64,000 nucleotides of DNA from Lysobacteraceae bacterium SCN 69-320 (GCA_001725155.1 MEFP01000010.1:87163-151162), one strand, 5' to 3'; shown: positions 22,195 through 32,034, numbered from the stretch's first letter. Numbers and translations: made by a program. Notes: generated from the sequence alone by a model not told the origin.

Positions 22195-23547
22195 TCAGGA
22201 CAGTAGCCGGTGCACGATGTCGTTGTAGAACGCGAGCCCCATCAGGGCGGCCAGCAGCACCAGGCCGGCGTACTGGCCGGCGATCAGCGCCTTCTCGCTG
22301 AGCGGGCTGCCCTTGATCGACTCGATAAGGTAATACACGAGGTGACCGCCGTCCAAGATCGGAATCGGCAGCAGGTTCATGATGCACAGGCTCAGCGAGA
22401 TCAGCGCCAGGAAATAAAAGAACCAGGCCACGCCGCGCTGGGCCGAGTCGTTGGCCACACTGGCGATCGTGATCGGCCCCGAGATGTTCTGCAGCGAGGC
22501 CTTGCCGCTGAACATGCGGCCTATCATTTCGAGGGTCTTGCGCGTGAGGTTGCCGGTTTCGCGCAGCGCGGCCGGCACGGCGGCCAGCGGGCCGTAGCGC
22601 AGCAGGGCGTCGAACGGCGGCTCCACATATTTGGGACCGATGCCGATGCGCCAGACCGGCTTGCCGTTGTCGGTCTCCTGGCGCGGGGTCAGGGTGACCT
22701 GCTGCGGCTGGCCGGCGCGCACGATGGCCAGAGCCAGCGGCTTGCCGGCGGCGCCCTGCACCTGTTCGACGAAACCGTTCCAGGTCGCGATCGGACGGCC
22801 ATCGAGGCTGACCAGCTTGTCGTCGACCTGCAGGCCGCTCGTTTCGGCGGGGCTGCCTGCCTTGACCTCGCCGACGAAGAACTCGGTCGGCATCAGGAAT
22901 TTCGGCGTCAGGCCGATCTCGCGCATGGCGCCGAGCTCGTCCTTGTCCGCGGGAATCTTGCTCAGCGCCAGCGCGCGCACGGCCGGATTTCCGTCGGCGC
23001 CGGTCACCTGCACCTCGATGTTCTGCCGGTCCAGCGCGTGGCCGAGCAGTACGAGGTTGGCATCGGTCCAGTTCGCGACGCGTTCGCCGGCGATCGCGTC
23101 GATACGGTCGCCGGCGGCGAAGCCGGCCACGGCGGCAAGGTTGTCGGCGCGGCCGATCACGGGCTGGTAGTCGGGCTTGCCGATCACGAACATCGCCCAC
23201 AGCGCGAACACCGTGAACAGCAGATTGAAGGCCGGGCCGGCGGCGACGATCAGCATGCGCTGCCAGACCGGCTTGGCGGTGAAGTCGCCGGCGCTTTCGG
23301 CCGGGCTGACCTCGACTTCGCGCGAATCGAGAAACTTGACGTAGCCGCCGAGCGGGATGGCGGCAATGCAGTATTCGGTGCCGTCCTTGCCGATGCGCGT
23401 CCACAGCGGCTTGCCGAAGCCGATCGAGAAGCGCAGCACCGTGACCCCGAAGCGGCGTGCGACCCAGTAATGGCCGAACTCGTGGAAGGTGACCAGCAGC
23501 CCCAGCGTGACTGCCAACCACCAGATGGATCCTAGGACGTTGCTCAT
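22195..23547 (-). CDS. rseP: Site-2 zinc metalloprotease RseP
   Basis: A 450-residue inner-membrane protease that completes regulated intramembrane proteolysis of the anti-sigma factor RseA and clears signal peptides. HEFGH near residue 22 binds zinc, two PDZ domains lie between about residues 120 and 310, and the C-terminal NLLPIPILDGGHLVYYLIE helix carries the third ligand. It starts seven bases after dxr ends and is upstream of bamA. Confidence 0.98.
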   Translation of the reverse strand: MSNVLGSIWWLAVTLGLLVTFHEFGHYWVARRFGVTVLRFSIGFGKPLWTRIGKDGTEYCIAAIPLGGYVKFLDSREVEVSPAESAGDFTAKPVWQRMLIVAAGPAFNLLFTVFALWAMFVIGKPDYQPVIGRADNLAAVAGFAAGDRIDAIAGERVANWTDANLVLLGHALDRQNIEVQVTGADGNPAVRALALSKIPADKDELGAMREIGLTPKFLMPTEFFVGEVKAGSPAETSGLQVDDKLVSLDGRPIATWNGFVEQVQGAAGKPLALAIVRAGQPQQVTLTPRQETDNGKPVWRIGIGPKYVEPPFDALLRYGPLAAVPAALRETGNLTRKTLEMIGRMFSGKASLQNISGPITIASVANDSAQRGVAWFFYFLALISLSLCIMNLLPIPILDGGHLVYYLIESIKGSPLSEKALIAGQYAGLVLLAALMGLAFYNDIVHRLLS

Positions 23548-23554
23548 GCGGGGC

Positions 23555-24745
23555 TCAACAGTGCAGGCGGCGCATCATACGTTGGGCCGCAGCCCGGGCG
23601 GTTAAGTCCGTCTGAATGAGCTGGGCCAGGTCGGTGACGGGCTCAGCCGGAATCTGCTCCAGACAGGCCTCGATGACTTCGGCGATCGCCAGGAACGGCA
23701 GCTGGCCGTCGAGGAAGGCGGCGACGGCGATTTCGTTGGCCGCATTCAGTATGGCCGGAGCGGTGCCGCCTTGGCGCAGCGCCGCGTAGGCCAGGGCCAG
23801 GCAGCGGAAGGTATCCAGGTCCGGCGGCTGGAAATCCAGCCGGGCCAGCGCGACGAGATCCAGGGCCGGCACGCCGGCCTCGACGCGTTCGGGCCAGGCC
23901 AGGCCATAGGCCAGCGCCGTGCGCATGTCGGGATTGCCGAGCTGCGCCAGCACCGAGCCGTCGGCGTATTCGACCAGCGAATGCACGATGCTCTGCGGAT
24001 GCACGACCACGTCGATGGCTTCGGGCGCCGCATCGAACAGGAAATGCGCCTCGATGACTTCCAGGCCCTTGTTCATCAGGGTGGCCGAGTCGACCGAGAT
24101 CTTGCGGCCCATGCGCCAGTTCGGGTGGGCGACGGCCTGCTCCGGCGTGATGCGGGCGAGATCGGCCCGGCTGCGGCCGCGAAACGGACCGCCCGAGGCG
24201 GTCAGGATCAGCTTGCGCACGCCGCTGGCGGCCAGCGCCGCGCGCCGCGTCGCCGCGGCCGGCGGCAGGGCCTGGAACAGTGCGTTGTGTTCGGAATCCA
24301 CCGGCAGCAGCTCGCCGCCGCCGTCGCGCAGCGCGGCCAGCAGCAGCGGCCCGGCCATGACGATGGCTTCCTTGTTGGCCAGCAGCAGGCGCTTGCCAGC
24401 GCGCGCGGCGGCCAGCGTCGATTCCAGACCGGCTGCGCCGACGATCGCCGCGACGACCGTGTCGCACAGCGGCGAAGCCGCGGCTTCGGCCAGGGCTGCG
24501 GGGCCCGAGGCGACGCGCGTGGCCAGGCCGGCGCGGATCAGGCGCGCGCGCAGATCGGCTTCGAGAGCCGGGTCGGCGATGATGGCCAGATCCGGCGCGA
24601 AGCGCTCGCACAGGGCGGCCAGCGCCCCGCTCGCGCGATGCGCCGCGAGCACGCTGGCGCGGAACCGCTGCGGATGCCGCGCGATCACATCCAGCGTGCT
24701 GCCGCCGATCGAGCCGGTGGCGCCGAAGACGGCGACGTTTCTCAT
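23555..24745 (-). CDS. dxr: 1-deoxy-D-xylulose 5-phosphate reductoisomerase
   Basis: A 396-residue NADPH-dependent enzyme of the MEP isoprenoid pathway. Visible motifs are the nucleotide-binding [26 protein letters not shown], the metal-site segment [18 protein letters not shown] and [23 protein letters not shown] 24745 overlaps the cdsA stop by four bases. It provides precursors for the undecaprenyl carrier made by the neighbouring uppS product. Confidence 0.98.
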   Translation of the reverse strand: MRNVAVFGATGSIGGSTLDVIARHPQRFRASVLAAHRASGALAALCERFAPDLAIIADPALEADLRARLIRAGLATRVASGPAALAEAAASPLCDTVVAAIVGAAGLESTLAAARAGKRLLLANKEAIVMAGPLLLAALRDGGGELLPVDSEHNALFQALPPAAATRRAALAASGVRKLILTASGGPFRGRSRADLARITPEQAVAHPNWRMGRKISVDSATLMNKGLEVIEAHFLFDAAPEAIDVVVHPQSIVHSLVEYADGSVLAQLGNPDMRTALAYGLAWPERVEAGVPALDLVALARLDFQPPDLDTFRCLALAYAALRQGGTAPAILNAANEIAVAAFLDGQLPFLAIAEVIEACLEQIPAEPVTDLAQLIQTDLTARAAAQRMMRRLHC

Positions 24746-25557
24746 GCGCGCAGCAGGGCCAGACCGGCGGCCCAGACCGGCAGCGCGGCGAACACGCTGT
24801 CGAGGCGGTCGAACATGCCGCCGTGGCCCGGGAACAGGTCGCCGGAATCCTTCACGTTGGCGTGGCGCTTGATCAGGCTTTCGAACAGGTCGCCGACGAT
24901 GGAGGCGAGCACGGTCAGCATGGCCAGCACGAAGATGCCGGCCAGCGCGGCGCCGCGCAGTCCGAGCAGCCAGGCGCCGAGCACGCCGACCACGGCCGAA
25001 GCGGCCACGGCGCCGTAGACGCCGGCCCAGGTCTTGCCCGGGCTGATCCGCGGCGCGAGCTTGGTCGTGCCCCAGCGGCTGCCGGCGAGATAGGCGCCGC
25101 TGTCGGCGACCCAGACCAGCATCAGGCCGAACAGGGTCCACCAGTGGCCGTGGTCGGCGCTGCCGTGTATCTGCAGCAGGCCGCACCAGGCCGGCACGAC
25201 CGTGAGGAAGCCGGCGGCGAGCTTGAGCGCGACGTTGTCCCGCGTGGGCGCGACGGCGAAGCTGAAATGGCGCAGCCACAGCGCGGCGACCGGCCACCAG
25301 GCCACGCCGGCAATGAGGACGGCCCACCAGATCGTGCCGCCGCGGACCGTCCACAGCATGACCATCGCCGCCGCATGCACGGCGACGACCGTGCCGCGCA
25401 GGCCGGCGTCGCGCAGGCCGAGCATCCGCGTCCACTCCCACAGCGCATAGACGAAGGCGGCGCCGGTGATCGCAGCAAACAGGGCGGTCGGAGCGAACAG
25501 GATCAGCGCGATCGCGGCCGGGGCGAGGACCAGGGCCGTCAGGGTGCGCGTTTTCAT
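24742..25557 (-). CDS. cdsA: Phosphatidate cytidylyltransferase
   Basis: A 271-residue polytopic inner-membrane enzyme producing CDP-diacylglycerol. The family signature is present near the C-terminus: [20 protein letters not shown], then MFDRLDS. I chose ATG 25557 ([15 protein letters not shown]), the standard CdsA opening, over a GTG four codons earlier. A 186-bp gap separates it from uppS, wider than the other junctions here; I see no gene in that gap. Confidence 0.97.
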   Translation of the reverse strand: MKTRTLTALVLAPAAIALILFAPTALFAAITGAAFVYALWEWTRMLGLRDAGLRGTVVAVHAAAMVMLWTVRGGTIWWAVLIAGVAWWPVAALWLRHFSFAVAPTRDNVALKLAAGFLTVVPAWCGLLQIHGSADHGHWWTLFGLMLVWVADSGAYLAGSRWGTTKLAPRISPGKTWAGVYGAVAASAVVGVLGAWLLGLRGAALAGIFVLAMLTVLASIVGDLFESLIKRHANVKDSGDLFPGHGGMFDRLDSVFAALPVWAAGLALLRA

Positions 25558-25743
25558 CGGGGATGCCACGGGTTCAGCGCGCTCCGTCGGTCGGGATGGT
25601 TGCCGGAAAACCGGCTTGCTTTTCGCTGCTGCGGCCCCCGTGCGTCAAGAGGGATGCCGCCGCGGTGGGGCGGCGTGACCCCGGGGCGGGCCGGCAGGGG
25701 CGCGGCGAACGGATCGCTGCGGCGCAGGAGGAATCGGCCCGGC

Positions 25744-26505
25744 TCATGCGCCGCCGGTGACCTGCGCGCTGGTCTTGCCGAAGCGGCGTTCGCGCCCGGC
25801 GTAGTCGGCCAGTGCCTGTTCGAATGCGGCCGCGTCGAAGTCCGGCCACAGCACGGGACTGAAATGGATTTCCGCGTAGGCGATCTGCCACAGCAGGAAA
25901 TTGCTGACGCGCTGCTCACCGCCGGTGCGGATGAACAGATCGACGGCCGGCTCGTCGGCCAGGCACAGGTACGGCGCGAGCGTGTGTTCGTCGACGGCCT
26001 CGGCCGCGATCGTGCCGGCCTGGACCGCCTGCGCCAGCTTTGCCGCGGCCTGGGCGATGTCCCAGCGGCCGCCGTAGTTGACTGCGACGTTCAGATGCAG
26101 CCGCGTATTGGCCGCGGTCCGCTGCATGGCCGACTGCATGCGCTGGGCCAGCGCCGGCGCGAACGCGGCCAGGTCGCCGACGAAGCGGATGCGAACGCCG
26201 TAGCCGTGCAGTTCCTCGACCTCGCGGTCCAGCGCCTTGAGGAACAGCTCCATCAGCGCGCTGACCTCGTCCTGCGGACGCTGCCAGTTCTCGCTGGAGA
26301 ATGCGAACAGGGTCAGCGCGGTTATGCCGCGGCGCAGGCAGAACTCGATCGCCCCGCGCACGGCCTTCTGGCCGGCGTGGTGGCCGAAGCTGCGCGGACG
26401 CAGGCGCTTGCGCGCCCAGCGTCCGTTGCCGTCCATGACGACGGCGACATGCTGCGGCAGCCGGTCGGCCGTGCCTGCGGTTGGCGAGGGAATGAGCGGA
26501 TCCAG
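25744..26505 (-). CDS. uppS: Undecaprenyl diphosphate synthase, probable CTG start
   Basis: A 253-residue cis-prenyltransferase making the C55 lipid carrier for peptidoglycan and O-antigen. It has DGNGRWARKR (catalytic Asp), LTLFAFSSENW and RTGGEQRVSNFLLWQIAYAE. The first ATG (26436) falls inside the core, just before the catalytic Asp, and would remove the first beta strand HVAVV. No ATG, GTG or TTG exists between it and the in-frame stop at 26530-26532. CTG 26505 is seven bases after a GGAG and gives the normal length and N-terminus (MDPLIPSPTAG). ATC 26508 and ATT 26493 are alternatives. Confidence 0.95.
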   Translation of the reverse strand: MDPLIPSPTAGTADRLPQHVAVVMDGNGRWARKRLRPRSFGHHAGQKAVRGAIEFCLRRGITALTLFAFSSENWQRPQDEVSALMELFLKALDREVEELHGYGVRIRFVGDLAAFAPALAQRMQSAMQRTAANTRLHLNVAVNYGGRWDIAQAAAKLAQAVQAGTIAAEAVDEHTLAPYLCLADEPAVDLFIRTGGEQRVSNFLLWQIAYAEIHFSPVLWPDFDAAAFEQALADYAGRERRFGKTSAQVTGGA

Positions 26506-26512
26506 GATCGTG

Positions 26513-26516
26513 CTCC
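26513..26516 (-). promoter_or_regulatory. Ribosome-binding site supporting the uppS CTG start
   Basis: GGAG lies between the frr stop codon (26519-26521) and CTG 26503-26505, with seven bases of spacing. It is the only good Shine-Dalgarno site positioned for uppS. Confidence 0.6.
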
Positions 26517-26518
26517 GC

Positions 26519-27079
26519 TCAGAGCGCCATCAGTTCTTCTTCCTTGGCCTTGACCACCGCATCGACATCCTTGATCGCCTTGTCGGTCAGCTTCTGGATG
26601 TCTTCCTCGGCCTTGCGCTCTTCGTCCTCGGTGACCTTCTTTTCCTTGAGCAGCTCCTTGACGTGCTGCATCGCATCGCGGCGCACGTTGCGCACGGCGA
26701 CCTTGGCGTCCTCGCCTTCACCATGCACCTGCTTGGACAGGGCCTTGCGGCGCTCTTCGGTCAGCGGCGGCAGATTGATGCGGATGACCGTGCCGGCGGT
26801 GTTCGGATTCAGGCCCAGGTCGGAGGAAATGATGGCCTTTTCGATCGGCTGCACCATGGTCTTTTCCCAGGGCGTGATCGTCAGCGAGCGCGAGTCCTGC
26901 ACGGCCACCGTGGCGACCTGGGACAGCGGCATGTCGCTGCCGTAGTAGTTGACCTTGATGTGGTCGACCAGTGCCGTGGTCGCGCGGCCCGTGCGCAGGC
27001 GCTGCAGGTCGTGCTTCAGGGCTTCGACGCTCTTGGCCATGCGGGTCTGGGCGTCTTGCTTGATGTCGTTGATCGTCAT
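26519..27079 (-). CDS. frr: Ribosome recycling factor
   Basis: A 186-residue factor that splits post-termination ribosomes with EF-G. Diagnostic segments are RLRTGRATTALVDHIKVNYY, LTITPWEKTMVQPIEKAI, GTVIRINLPPLTEERRKAL and a C-terminal helix ending EEELMAL. ATG 27079 is the standard start. The uppS gene follows within 14 bases. In relatives frr lies directly behind pyrH; here a plus-strand yebC gene sits between them. Confidence 0.98.
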   Translation of the reverse strand: MTINDIKQDAQTRMAKSVEALKHDLQRLRTGRATTALVDHIKVNYYGSDMPLSQVATVAVQDSRSLTITPWEKTMVQPIEKAIISSDLGLNPNTAGTVIRINLPPLTEERRKALSKQVHGEGEDAKVAVRNVRRDAMQHVKELLKEKKVTEDEERKAEEDIQKLTDKAIKDVDAVVKAKEEELMAL

Positions 27080-27215
27080 GGCGGCAAATCCTTGGGCCGG
27101 AAAAAAGCCGCCGGAGTATAGCAGCGCCCCGGCAGGCGGCGCGGGCGGGCCCGGCGGCGGCCTGCGACAGCTGACCGCAGGCCGCCGCCTCTGCACGCCT
27201 GCCTGCGGCTGCGGC

Positions 27216-27221
27216 TACAAT
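27216..27221 (+). promoter_or_regulatory. Candidate -10 element for yebC
   Basis: TACAAT lies 35 bases before the yebC ATG. No clear -35 hexamer is seen at 17 bases upstream. Confidence 0.35.
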
Positions 27222-27255
27222 TCCGCCTCGAATTTTCCGGCGAGCAGGTACGGCA

Positions 27256-27975
27256 ATGGGCAGATTGATGGCCATCGAGGGGCGCAAGAACGCCCAGGAT
27301 GCACGGCGCGGCAAGATCTTCACCAAGGTCATCCGCGAGCTCACAGTGGCGGCGCGCGCCGGTGGCGGTGATCCGAAGGCCAACCCGCGACTGCGTCTGG
27401 CCATGGACCGCGGCCTGGCCGTGAACATGGCGCGCGACGTCATGGAGCGCGCGATCAAGAAGGCCACCGGCGAGCTCGAGGGGGTCAGCTACGAGGAAGT
27501 GCGCTACGAGGGCTATGCGCCCGGCGGCGTCGCGGTCATCGTCGACTGCATGACCGACAACAAGGTGCGTACCGTCGCCGACGTGCGTCACGCGTTCAGC
27601 AAATGCGGCGGCAACCTCGGCACCGACGGCTCGGTGTCCTTCATGTTCAAGCGGCTCGGCGTGCTGACCTATCTGGCCGGCGCCGGACAGGAAGCCGTCG
27701 AGAATGCAGCGATCGAAGCCGGCGCCGACGACATCGTGGTCTATCCCGACGACGGCTCGATCGACGTGCTGACGAGTCCCGACAATTTCGAGGCGGTCAA
27801 GCAGGCCATGCAGGCCGCCGGCCTGCCGCCCGAACACGCCGAAGTCGGCCTGCGCGCCGACAACGACATCAGCGTCTCGGGCGAAACGGCCCAGGCCGTG
27901 CTCAAGATGATCCACATGCTCGAAGACCTCGACGACGTGCAGAACGTCTATTCGAACGCCGATATCGTCGGCTGA
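27256..27975 (+). CDS. yebC: YebC/PmpR family protein
   Basis: A 239-residue protein of the TACO1/YebC family, known as a DNA-binding regulator in some bacteria and as a factor relieving ribosome stalling at proline stretches. It has [55 protein letters not shown] and [14 protein letters not shown]. The N-terminus [11 protein letters not shown] is the variant form, not MAGHSKW. Its position, opposite to and between frr and pyrH, is unusual; it is normally next to ruvC. Confidence 0.95.
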   Translation: MGRLMAIEGRKNAQDARRGKIFTKVIRELTVAARAGGGDPKANPRLRLAMDRGLAVNMARDVMERAIKKATGELEGVSYEEVRYEGYAPGGVAVIVDCMTDNKVRTVADVRHAFSKCGGNLGTDGSVSFMFKRLGVLTYLAGAGQEAVENAAIEAGADDIVVYPDDGSIDVLTSPDNFEAVKQAMQAAGLPPEHAEVGLRADNDISVSGETAQAVLKMIHMLEDLDDVQNVYSNADIVG

Positions 27976-28053
27976 CGGAAGGTCGGCATCCGCCTGCGGC
28001 TCGCCGCGACCCGCGCGTTGCAGGATCGAGCGGCGCCTATCGAATCGCGCCGC

Positions 28054-28224
28054 TTGCGGTGAGCGCAGCGAACCGCAACGTCGAAGCGCCGCACGCGCAA
28101 AAACCCGAACCGCCGCCATCGCTGCGACGCGCGTTTCACGCTCACCGGAGCGGAAAACGCTTCGTTGGAGGTTATTCGGGCCGGGCATGCCTCGACGTTG
28201 CGGTTCGCCTTCGGCTCACCGCAA
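28054..28224. repeat. Inverted pair of a palindromic repeat
   Basis: Two copies of a roughly 32-bp unit containing TTGCGGTGAGC and GCGAACCGCAACGTCGA lie in opposite orientation at 28054-28084 and 28192-28224. Each is itself imperfectly palindromic. A further degenerate block between them (about 28089-28112, containing GCGCAAAAACCCGAACCG) recurs inverted near 29143-29170 on the other side of pyrH. The 276-bp gap holds no credible gene. Confidence 0.65.
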
Positions 28225-28251
28225 CCTGCGCGCCAGCTCCGGCGCGGAGGC

Positions 28252-28968
28252 TCAGGTGACCAGCGTACCCACGGCTTCGCCGCGCGCGATGCGCAGCAGG
28301 TTGCCCGGCACGCCCATGTCGTAGACGCGCAGCGGAATCTTGTTGTCGCGGCACAGGGCGATGGCCGTCGTGTCCATGACCTGCAGGTTGCGCTGGATCA
28401 CTTCGGCATAGCTCAGCTTGTCGTAGCGCTCGGCGCTCGGGTCCTTCTTCGGGTCGGCGCTGTAGATGCCGTCGACCTTGGTCGCCTTGAGCAGCAGGTC
28501 GGCGCCGACCTCGATCGCGCGCAGCGCGGCGGCCGAGTCGGTCGTGAAGAACGGGTTGCCGGTGCCGGCCGCGAACAGCGTGATGCGGCCTTTCTCGAGA
28601 TGGCGTATCGCGCGGCGGCGGATGAAGTCCTCGCAGACCTCGTTGATCTTGATCGCGCTCATGACGCGCGCATAGGCGCCGAGCTTCTCCAGTGCGTCCT
28701 GCATGGCCAGCGCGTTCATGACCGTCGCGAGCATGCCCATGTTGTCGCCGGTCACGCGGTCCATGCCGGCCTTGGCCAGGCCTTCGCCGCGGAAGATGTT
28801 GCCGCCGCCGATGACTACGCCGACCTGTACGCCGGCGCGCTGGATTTCGATGATTTCCTTGGCGAGACGATTCAGTACCTTGGGGTCGATGCCGTAGTCG
28901 GCATCGCCCATCAGCGCCTCGCCGCTGAGCTTGAGCAGGAGGCGTTTGTACTTGATGTCGTTGGGCAT
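28252..28968 (-). CDS. pyrH: Uridylate kinase
   Basis: A 238-residue UMP kinase of the amino acid kinase fold, feeding pyrimidine nucleotides into RNA, DNA and sugar-nucleotide synthesis. It has [57 protein letters not shown] and [21 protein letters not shown] 28968 has GGAGA eight bases upstream. A longer frame upstream is non-coding repeat. Confidence 0.98.
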   Translation of the reverse strand: MPNDIKYKRLLLKLSGEALMGDADYGIDPKVLNRLAKEIIEIQRAGVQVGVVIGGGNIFRGEGLAKAGMDRVTGDNMGMLATVMNALAMQDALEKLGAYARVMSAIKINEVCEDFIRRRAIRHLEKGRITLFAAGTGNPFFTTDSAAALRAIEVGADLLLKATKVDGIYSADPKKDPSAERYDKLSYAEVIQRNLQVMDTTAIALCRDNKIPLRVYDMGVPGNLLRIARGEAVGTLVT

Positions 28969-29296
28969 GGACGGTTCTCCGGGCAGGGGCAGGCCAGCCG
29001 CGCGAACGCCGCCAGCGCCGGTCATGATCATGGGAAAGAGAATGGGGCCGAAACGGCCCGCGGAATGCGCGCGATGATACCGCAATGTCATAAACGCCGG
29101 GGCCGCGAACGACCATGGTCGCGGGCGTTGCGCGTGCGCCGTTGCCGACGGTTCGGCTTTTTGCGCGCATCCGCGCCGCATTGCGGCGGCGATCACGTCC
29201 GCGTCAAGCGCGCGTAATCGCTGTTTCATAGTCCGGCTCTACTGTCCCGGCCGATTTTTCGCGGCCCCGCCAGGCCGCGCGCCTGGAGGGTTTCCG
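28969..29296. other. Divergent intergenic region with a repeat copy
   Basis: This 328-bp gap lies between pyrH (leftward) and an exported-protein gene (rightward). It should carry both promoters. Positions about 29143-29170 (GGTTCGGCTTTTTGCGCG) repeat, in inverted orientation, a block found at about 28089-28112. I see no gene here. Confidence 0.5.
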
Positions 29297-29842
29297 ATGT
29301 CACGTCCATTCGCCGCCGTCCTGCTGCTCGTCGTCGCCGCGTCGGCCGCCGCGCATACCGCCGCCACGACTGCACCACCGGCGCTGCGCGCCGCACCCAA
29401 GGCTTTCGCCGTGGAGCGCGCGTTGCCGGCGCCGCCGCGCGACGTGGTCGAGCTGCGCTTCCACGATGTGTTCAAGCTGCCCGTGGGCCCGCGCGGTCTG
29501 GAACCGACCGGGCGCCTGCGCGAGCTCGACGGCCGCCGCGTGCGTCTGGTCGGCTACATGGTCAAGGCCGACGTGGCCGGCGGCTTCGTCCTGAGCCCGC
29601 TGCCGGCCGAGCTCGGCGACGCCGACGAAGGCCTGGCCGACGACCTGCCGCCGAGCGCCGTGCTCGTCGAGCTGCCGCGTTCCACCGATCTGCGCAGCGG
29701 CCACATGCCCGGCCTGATCCAGGTGACCGGGCGCCTGCACGTCGGCAGCGCCGAGAGCGCCGATCTGCCGGGCCGCGTGTTTCCGGCGCGCCTGGAACTC
29801 GACCCCGGCCTGGACCGCGCCCTGCGCAAAGCCAACCGCTGA
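29297..29842 (+). CDS. Exported protein of unknown function upstream of alkaline phosphatase
   Basis: A 181-residue protein with a signal peptide (FAAVLLLVVAASAAAHT). The mature part has FHDVFKLPVGPRGLEPTGRL, then a beta-rich segment RRVRLVGYMVK, GGFVLSPLP, a PPSAVLVELP strand, and VTGRLHVG. This suggests a small OB-like barrel of the sort seen in DUF3299 proteins; that assignment is a guess from pattern. It is 60 bases upstream of the phoA gene in the same direction and is likely co-expressed. Confidence 0.75.
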   Translation: MSRPFAAVLLLVVAASAAAHTAATTAPPALRAAPKAFAVERALPAPPRDVVELRFHDVFKLPVGPRGLEPTGRLRELDGRRVRLVGYMVKADVAGGFVLSPLPAELGDADEGLADDLPPSAVLVELPRSTDLRSGHMPGLIQVTGRLHVGSAESADLPGRVFPARLELDPGLDRALRKANR

Positions 29843-29902
29843 ACCCCGTCGCCCGGCGCGGCCGCGGCGATTCCGCTTTTCCACTCCCGTAAGGAGCGCT
29901 GC

Positions 29903-31948
29903 ATGCGCCGCATGACGATTTCCCGCCTCGCCCTGGGCACGGCCCTGGGACTGCTGGCCGTTTCCGCCCACGCCGCGAGCGTGTCGCGCCTGACTCCGCC
30001 GAGCGAGCTGTTCGCCTCGGGCACGGCCGACCCGATCATTTCGCGCTTTCTGCCGGGTCAGCGCTTCGACCTGCAGGCCACCATACGTCCGGACGAAGGC
30101 GACAGCGTGGTCTCATTCGAGTTCTTCGTCGACGGCGCCTGGGTCAACGGCCCGCTGCCGGTCGGCGGCGGCACGAACGATTCGCGCCTGGCGCGCAACA
30201 GCCTCGTGACCGAGACCGGCGCGGCCGACACCTGCCTGCGCGACGGCAAGACCACCGGCGCCAGCGGCTGCGTGCTCGCCGCCGGCCTGCCGTCGAATGC
30301 GGCCGTCGTCAGCTTCCGCGGCTATTCCAGCTACTCGGGCGGCGTGCATCAGTTCAAGGTCAACGCGCGCACGGCCAACGGCCGCACGATCAGCGCGAAC
30401 GGCAATTTCGAAGTCGTCGGCCTGGCCAACGGCGGCCGCACGGCCAAGAACATCATCATCCTGGTCGGCGACGGCATGGGCGCCGCGCACCGCACGGCGG
30501 CGCGCGTGATGGCCAAGGGCTACGCCCAGGGCAAGGCGCGCGGCAAGCTCGCGATGGACACCTTCCCGTACAGCGGCCAGGTCATGACCGCGTCGCTGAA
30601 CTCCATCGTGACCGATTCGGCGCCGGGCATGGCCAACTACGTCTCGGGCAACAAGGCCAACAACAACGAAGAAGGCGTCTGGCCGGACGACACGCTTGCG
30701 GCGTTCGACAACCCGCGCATGGAATACCTGGCCGAATACCTGCACATGCTGCAGGGCAAGTCGCTCGGCATCGTGACCACGGCCGACGTGTTCGATGCGA
30801 CGCCGGCGGCCAACGCCGTGCATACCTCGGCGCGCGGCAACGGCACCGGCATCGTCGATCAGTTCCTCGATGACCGCAGCAAGACCGGCCTCAGCGTGCT
30901 GCTCGGCGGCGGCCGCAAGTGGTTCCTGCCGAATCCGGGCGGCAGCACCAGCCCGCAGCCGGTCAACGGCTCGCAGCGTTCGGCGCGCAACGACTACGTG
31001 CTGCCGGCCGACATCGTCAACGGCTGGGGCGCTGCGGTCGGCAAGCTCGATCCGGAACGCGACCTGATCGGCGACTTCGTCAGCGCCGGTTTCGCCTACG
31101 CGCCGGACAACACCGCCCTGAATGCCGCGTTCGCGCGCGGCACGCCGGACAAGCTGCTCGGCCTGTTCGCCTACTCGAACATGAACGTGTCCTACGACAA
31201 GATCGCCGCGCGCCGCGGCAACAGCGAAGTCGTCGACGCGTTCGGCTTCCCCGACCAGCCCATGCTCGACGACATGACCGACAAGGCGCTGAAGGTGCTG
31301 TCGCGCAATCCCAAGGGTTTCGTCGCGATGATCGAGGCGGCCTCGATCGACAAGCAGGCGCACCTGATGGATACCGACCGCTGGATCCACGACGTGATCG
31401 AGTTCGACCGCGCGATCGCCGTGGCCAAGCGCTTCGCCGAGCAGAATCCGGACACCGTCGTCATCGTCACGGCCGACCACGAATGCTCGGGCGCGGCCAT
31501 CATCGGCGCGGCCACCGTGTCTGCGGCGCAGCTCGCCGCGGACAAGCTCGCCGGCAAGAGCGTCGTCGGCATCTACGAGGCGGCCAGATTCCCGCGCTAC
31601 ACCATGGGCGCCGACGGCTACCCGGTCACGACGAACATCGACAACAAGATGCTGATCGGCTACGGCGCCAACGCCGACCGCTACGAGAACTGGCTGCCGA
31701 ACCGCTTCCCGACGCGCGACACGCAGCAGCCGTTCCCGCCGGCGCAGTCGCCGGCCAACCCGAGCGTGCGCAACAAGGACGAAGGCGCACTGATCACCGG
31801 CCAGGTCGCCGGCGACCAGGCCGCGCATACGGGCAGCGACATTCCGCTGTCGGCATTCGGTCTCGGTGCGGGCTATTTCACCGGCACGTTCGACAACACC
31901 GACGTGTTCTTCAAGCTCGGCCAGATCGCGGTCGGCGGCGTGGAGTAA
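29903..31948 (+). CDS. phoA: Alkaline phosphatase, PhoA family, with N-terminal extension
   Basis: A 681-residue exported phosphatase with signal peptide ending SAHAA. Residues about 25-172 form an extra beta-rich domain not present in E. coli PhoA. The catalytic domain then has VGDGMG (metal Asp190), TDSAPGMANYVSG (Ser239 nucleophile), IEAASIDKQAH, VTADHE and AHTGSDIPLSAFG. AAGGAG at 29891-29896 fixes ATG 29903. It releases phosphate from organic phosphate in the periplasm or outside, and is probably induced by phosphate starvation; no PhoB box was identified. An intrinsic terminator follows. Confidence 0.93.
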   Translation: MRRMTISRLALGTALGLLAVSAHAASVSRLTPPSELFASGTADPIISRFLPGQRFDLQATIRPDEGDSVVSFEFFVDGAWVNGPLPVGGGTNDSRLARNSLVTETGAADTCLRDGKTTGASGCVLAAGLPSNAAVVSFRGYSSYSGGVHQFKVNARTANGRTISANGNFEVVGLANGGRTAKNIIILVGDGMGAAHRTAARVMAKGYAQGKARGKLAMDTFPYSGQVMTASLNSIVTDSAPGMANYVSGNKANNNEEGVWPDDTLAAFDNPRMEYLAEYLHMLQGKSLGIVTTADVFDATPAANAVHTSARGNGTGIVDQFLDDRSKTGLSVLLGGGRKWFLPNPGGSTSPQPVNGSQRSARNDYVLPADIVNGWGAAVGKLDPERDLIGDFVSAGFAYAPDNTALNAAFARGTPDKLLGLFAYSNMNVSYDKIAARRGNSEVVDAFGFPDQPMLDDMTDKALKVLSRNPKGFVAMIEAASIDKQAHLMDTDRWIHDVIEFDRAIAVAKRFAEQNPDTVVIVTADHECSGAAIIGAATVSAAQLAADKLAGKSVVGIYEAARFPRYTMGADGYPVTTNIDNKMLIGYGANADRYENWLPNRFPTRDTQQPFPPAQSPANPSVRNKDEGALITGQVAGDQAAHTGSDIPLSAFGLGAGYFTGTFDNTDVFFKLGQIAVGGVE

Positions 31949-32000
31949 GCGTTGCCGGCAGGGCCGCCGCCGGTGGCGCCGGCCCGCCGCTCATCGACGA

Positions 32001-32034
32001 CGCGCAGCGGGCGACCGCTGCGCGTTTTCTTTTT
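32001..32034 (+). terminator. Intrinsic terminator after phoA
   Basis: A perfect 10-bp GC stem (32001-32010 with 32015-32024), a GCGA tetraloop and a T-rich tract (32025-32034) lie 53 bases after the phoA stop. Confidence 0.93.

Noticed and set aside
30113..31828. Minus-strand frame opposite phoA
   Set aside because: It is an antisense shadow of phoA with His/Arg/Val-rich low-complexity sequence and no start signal.
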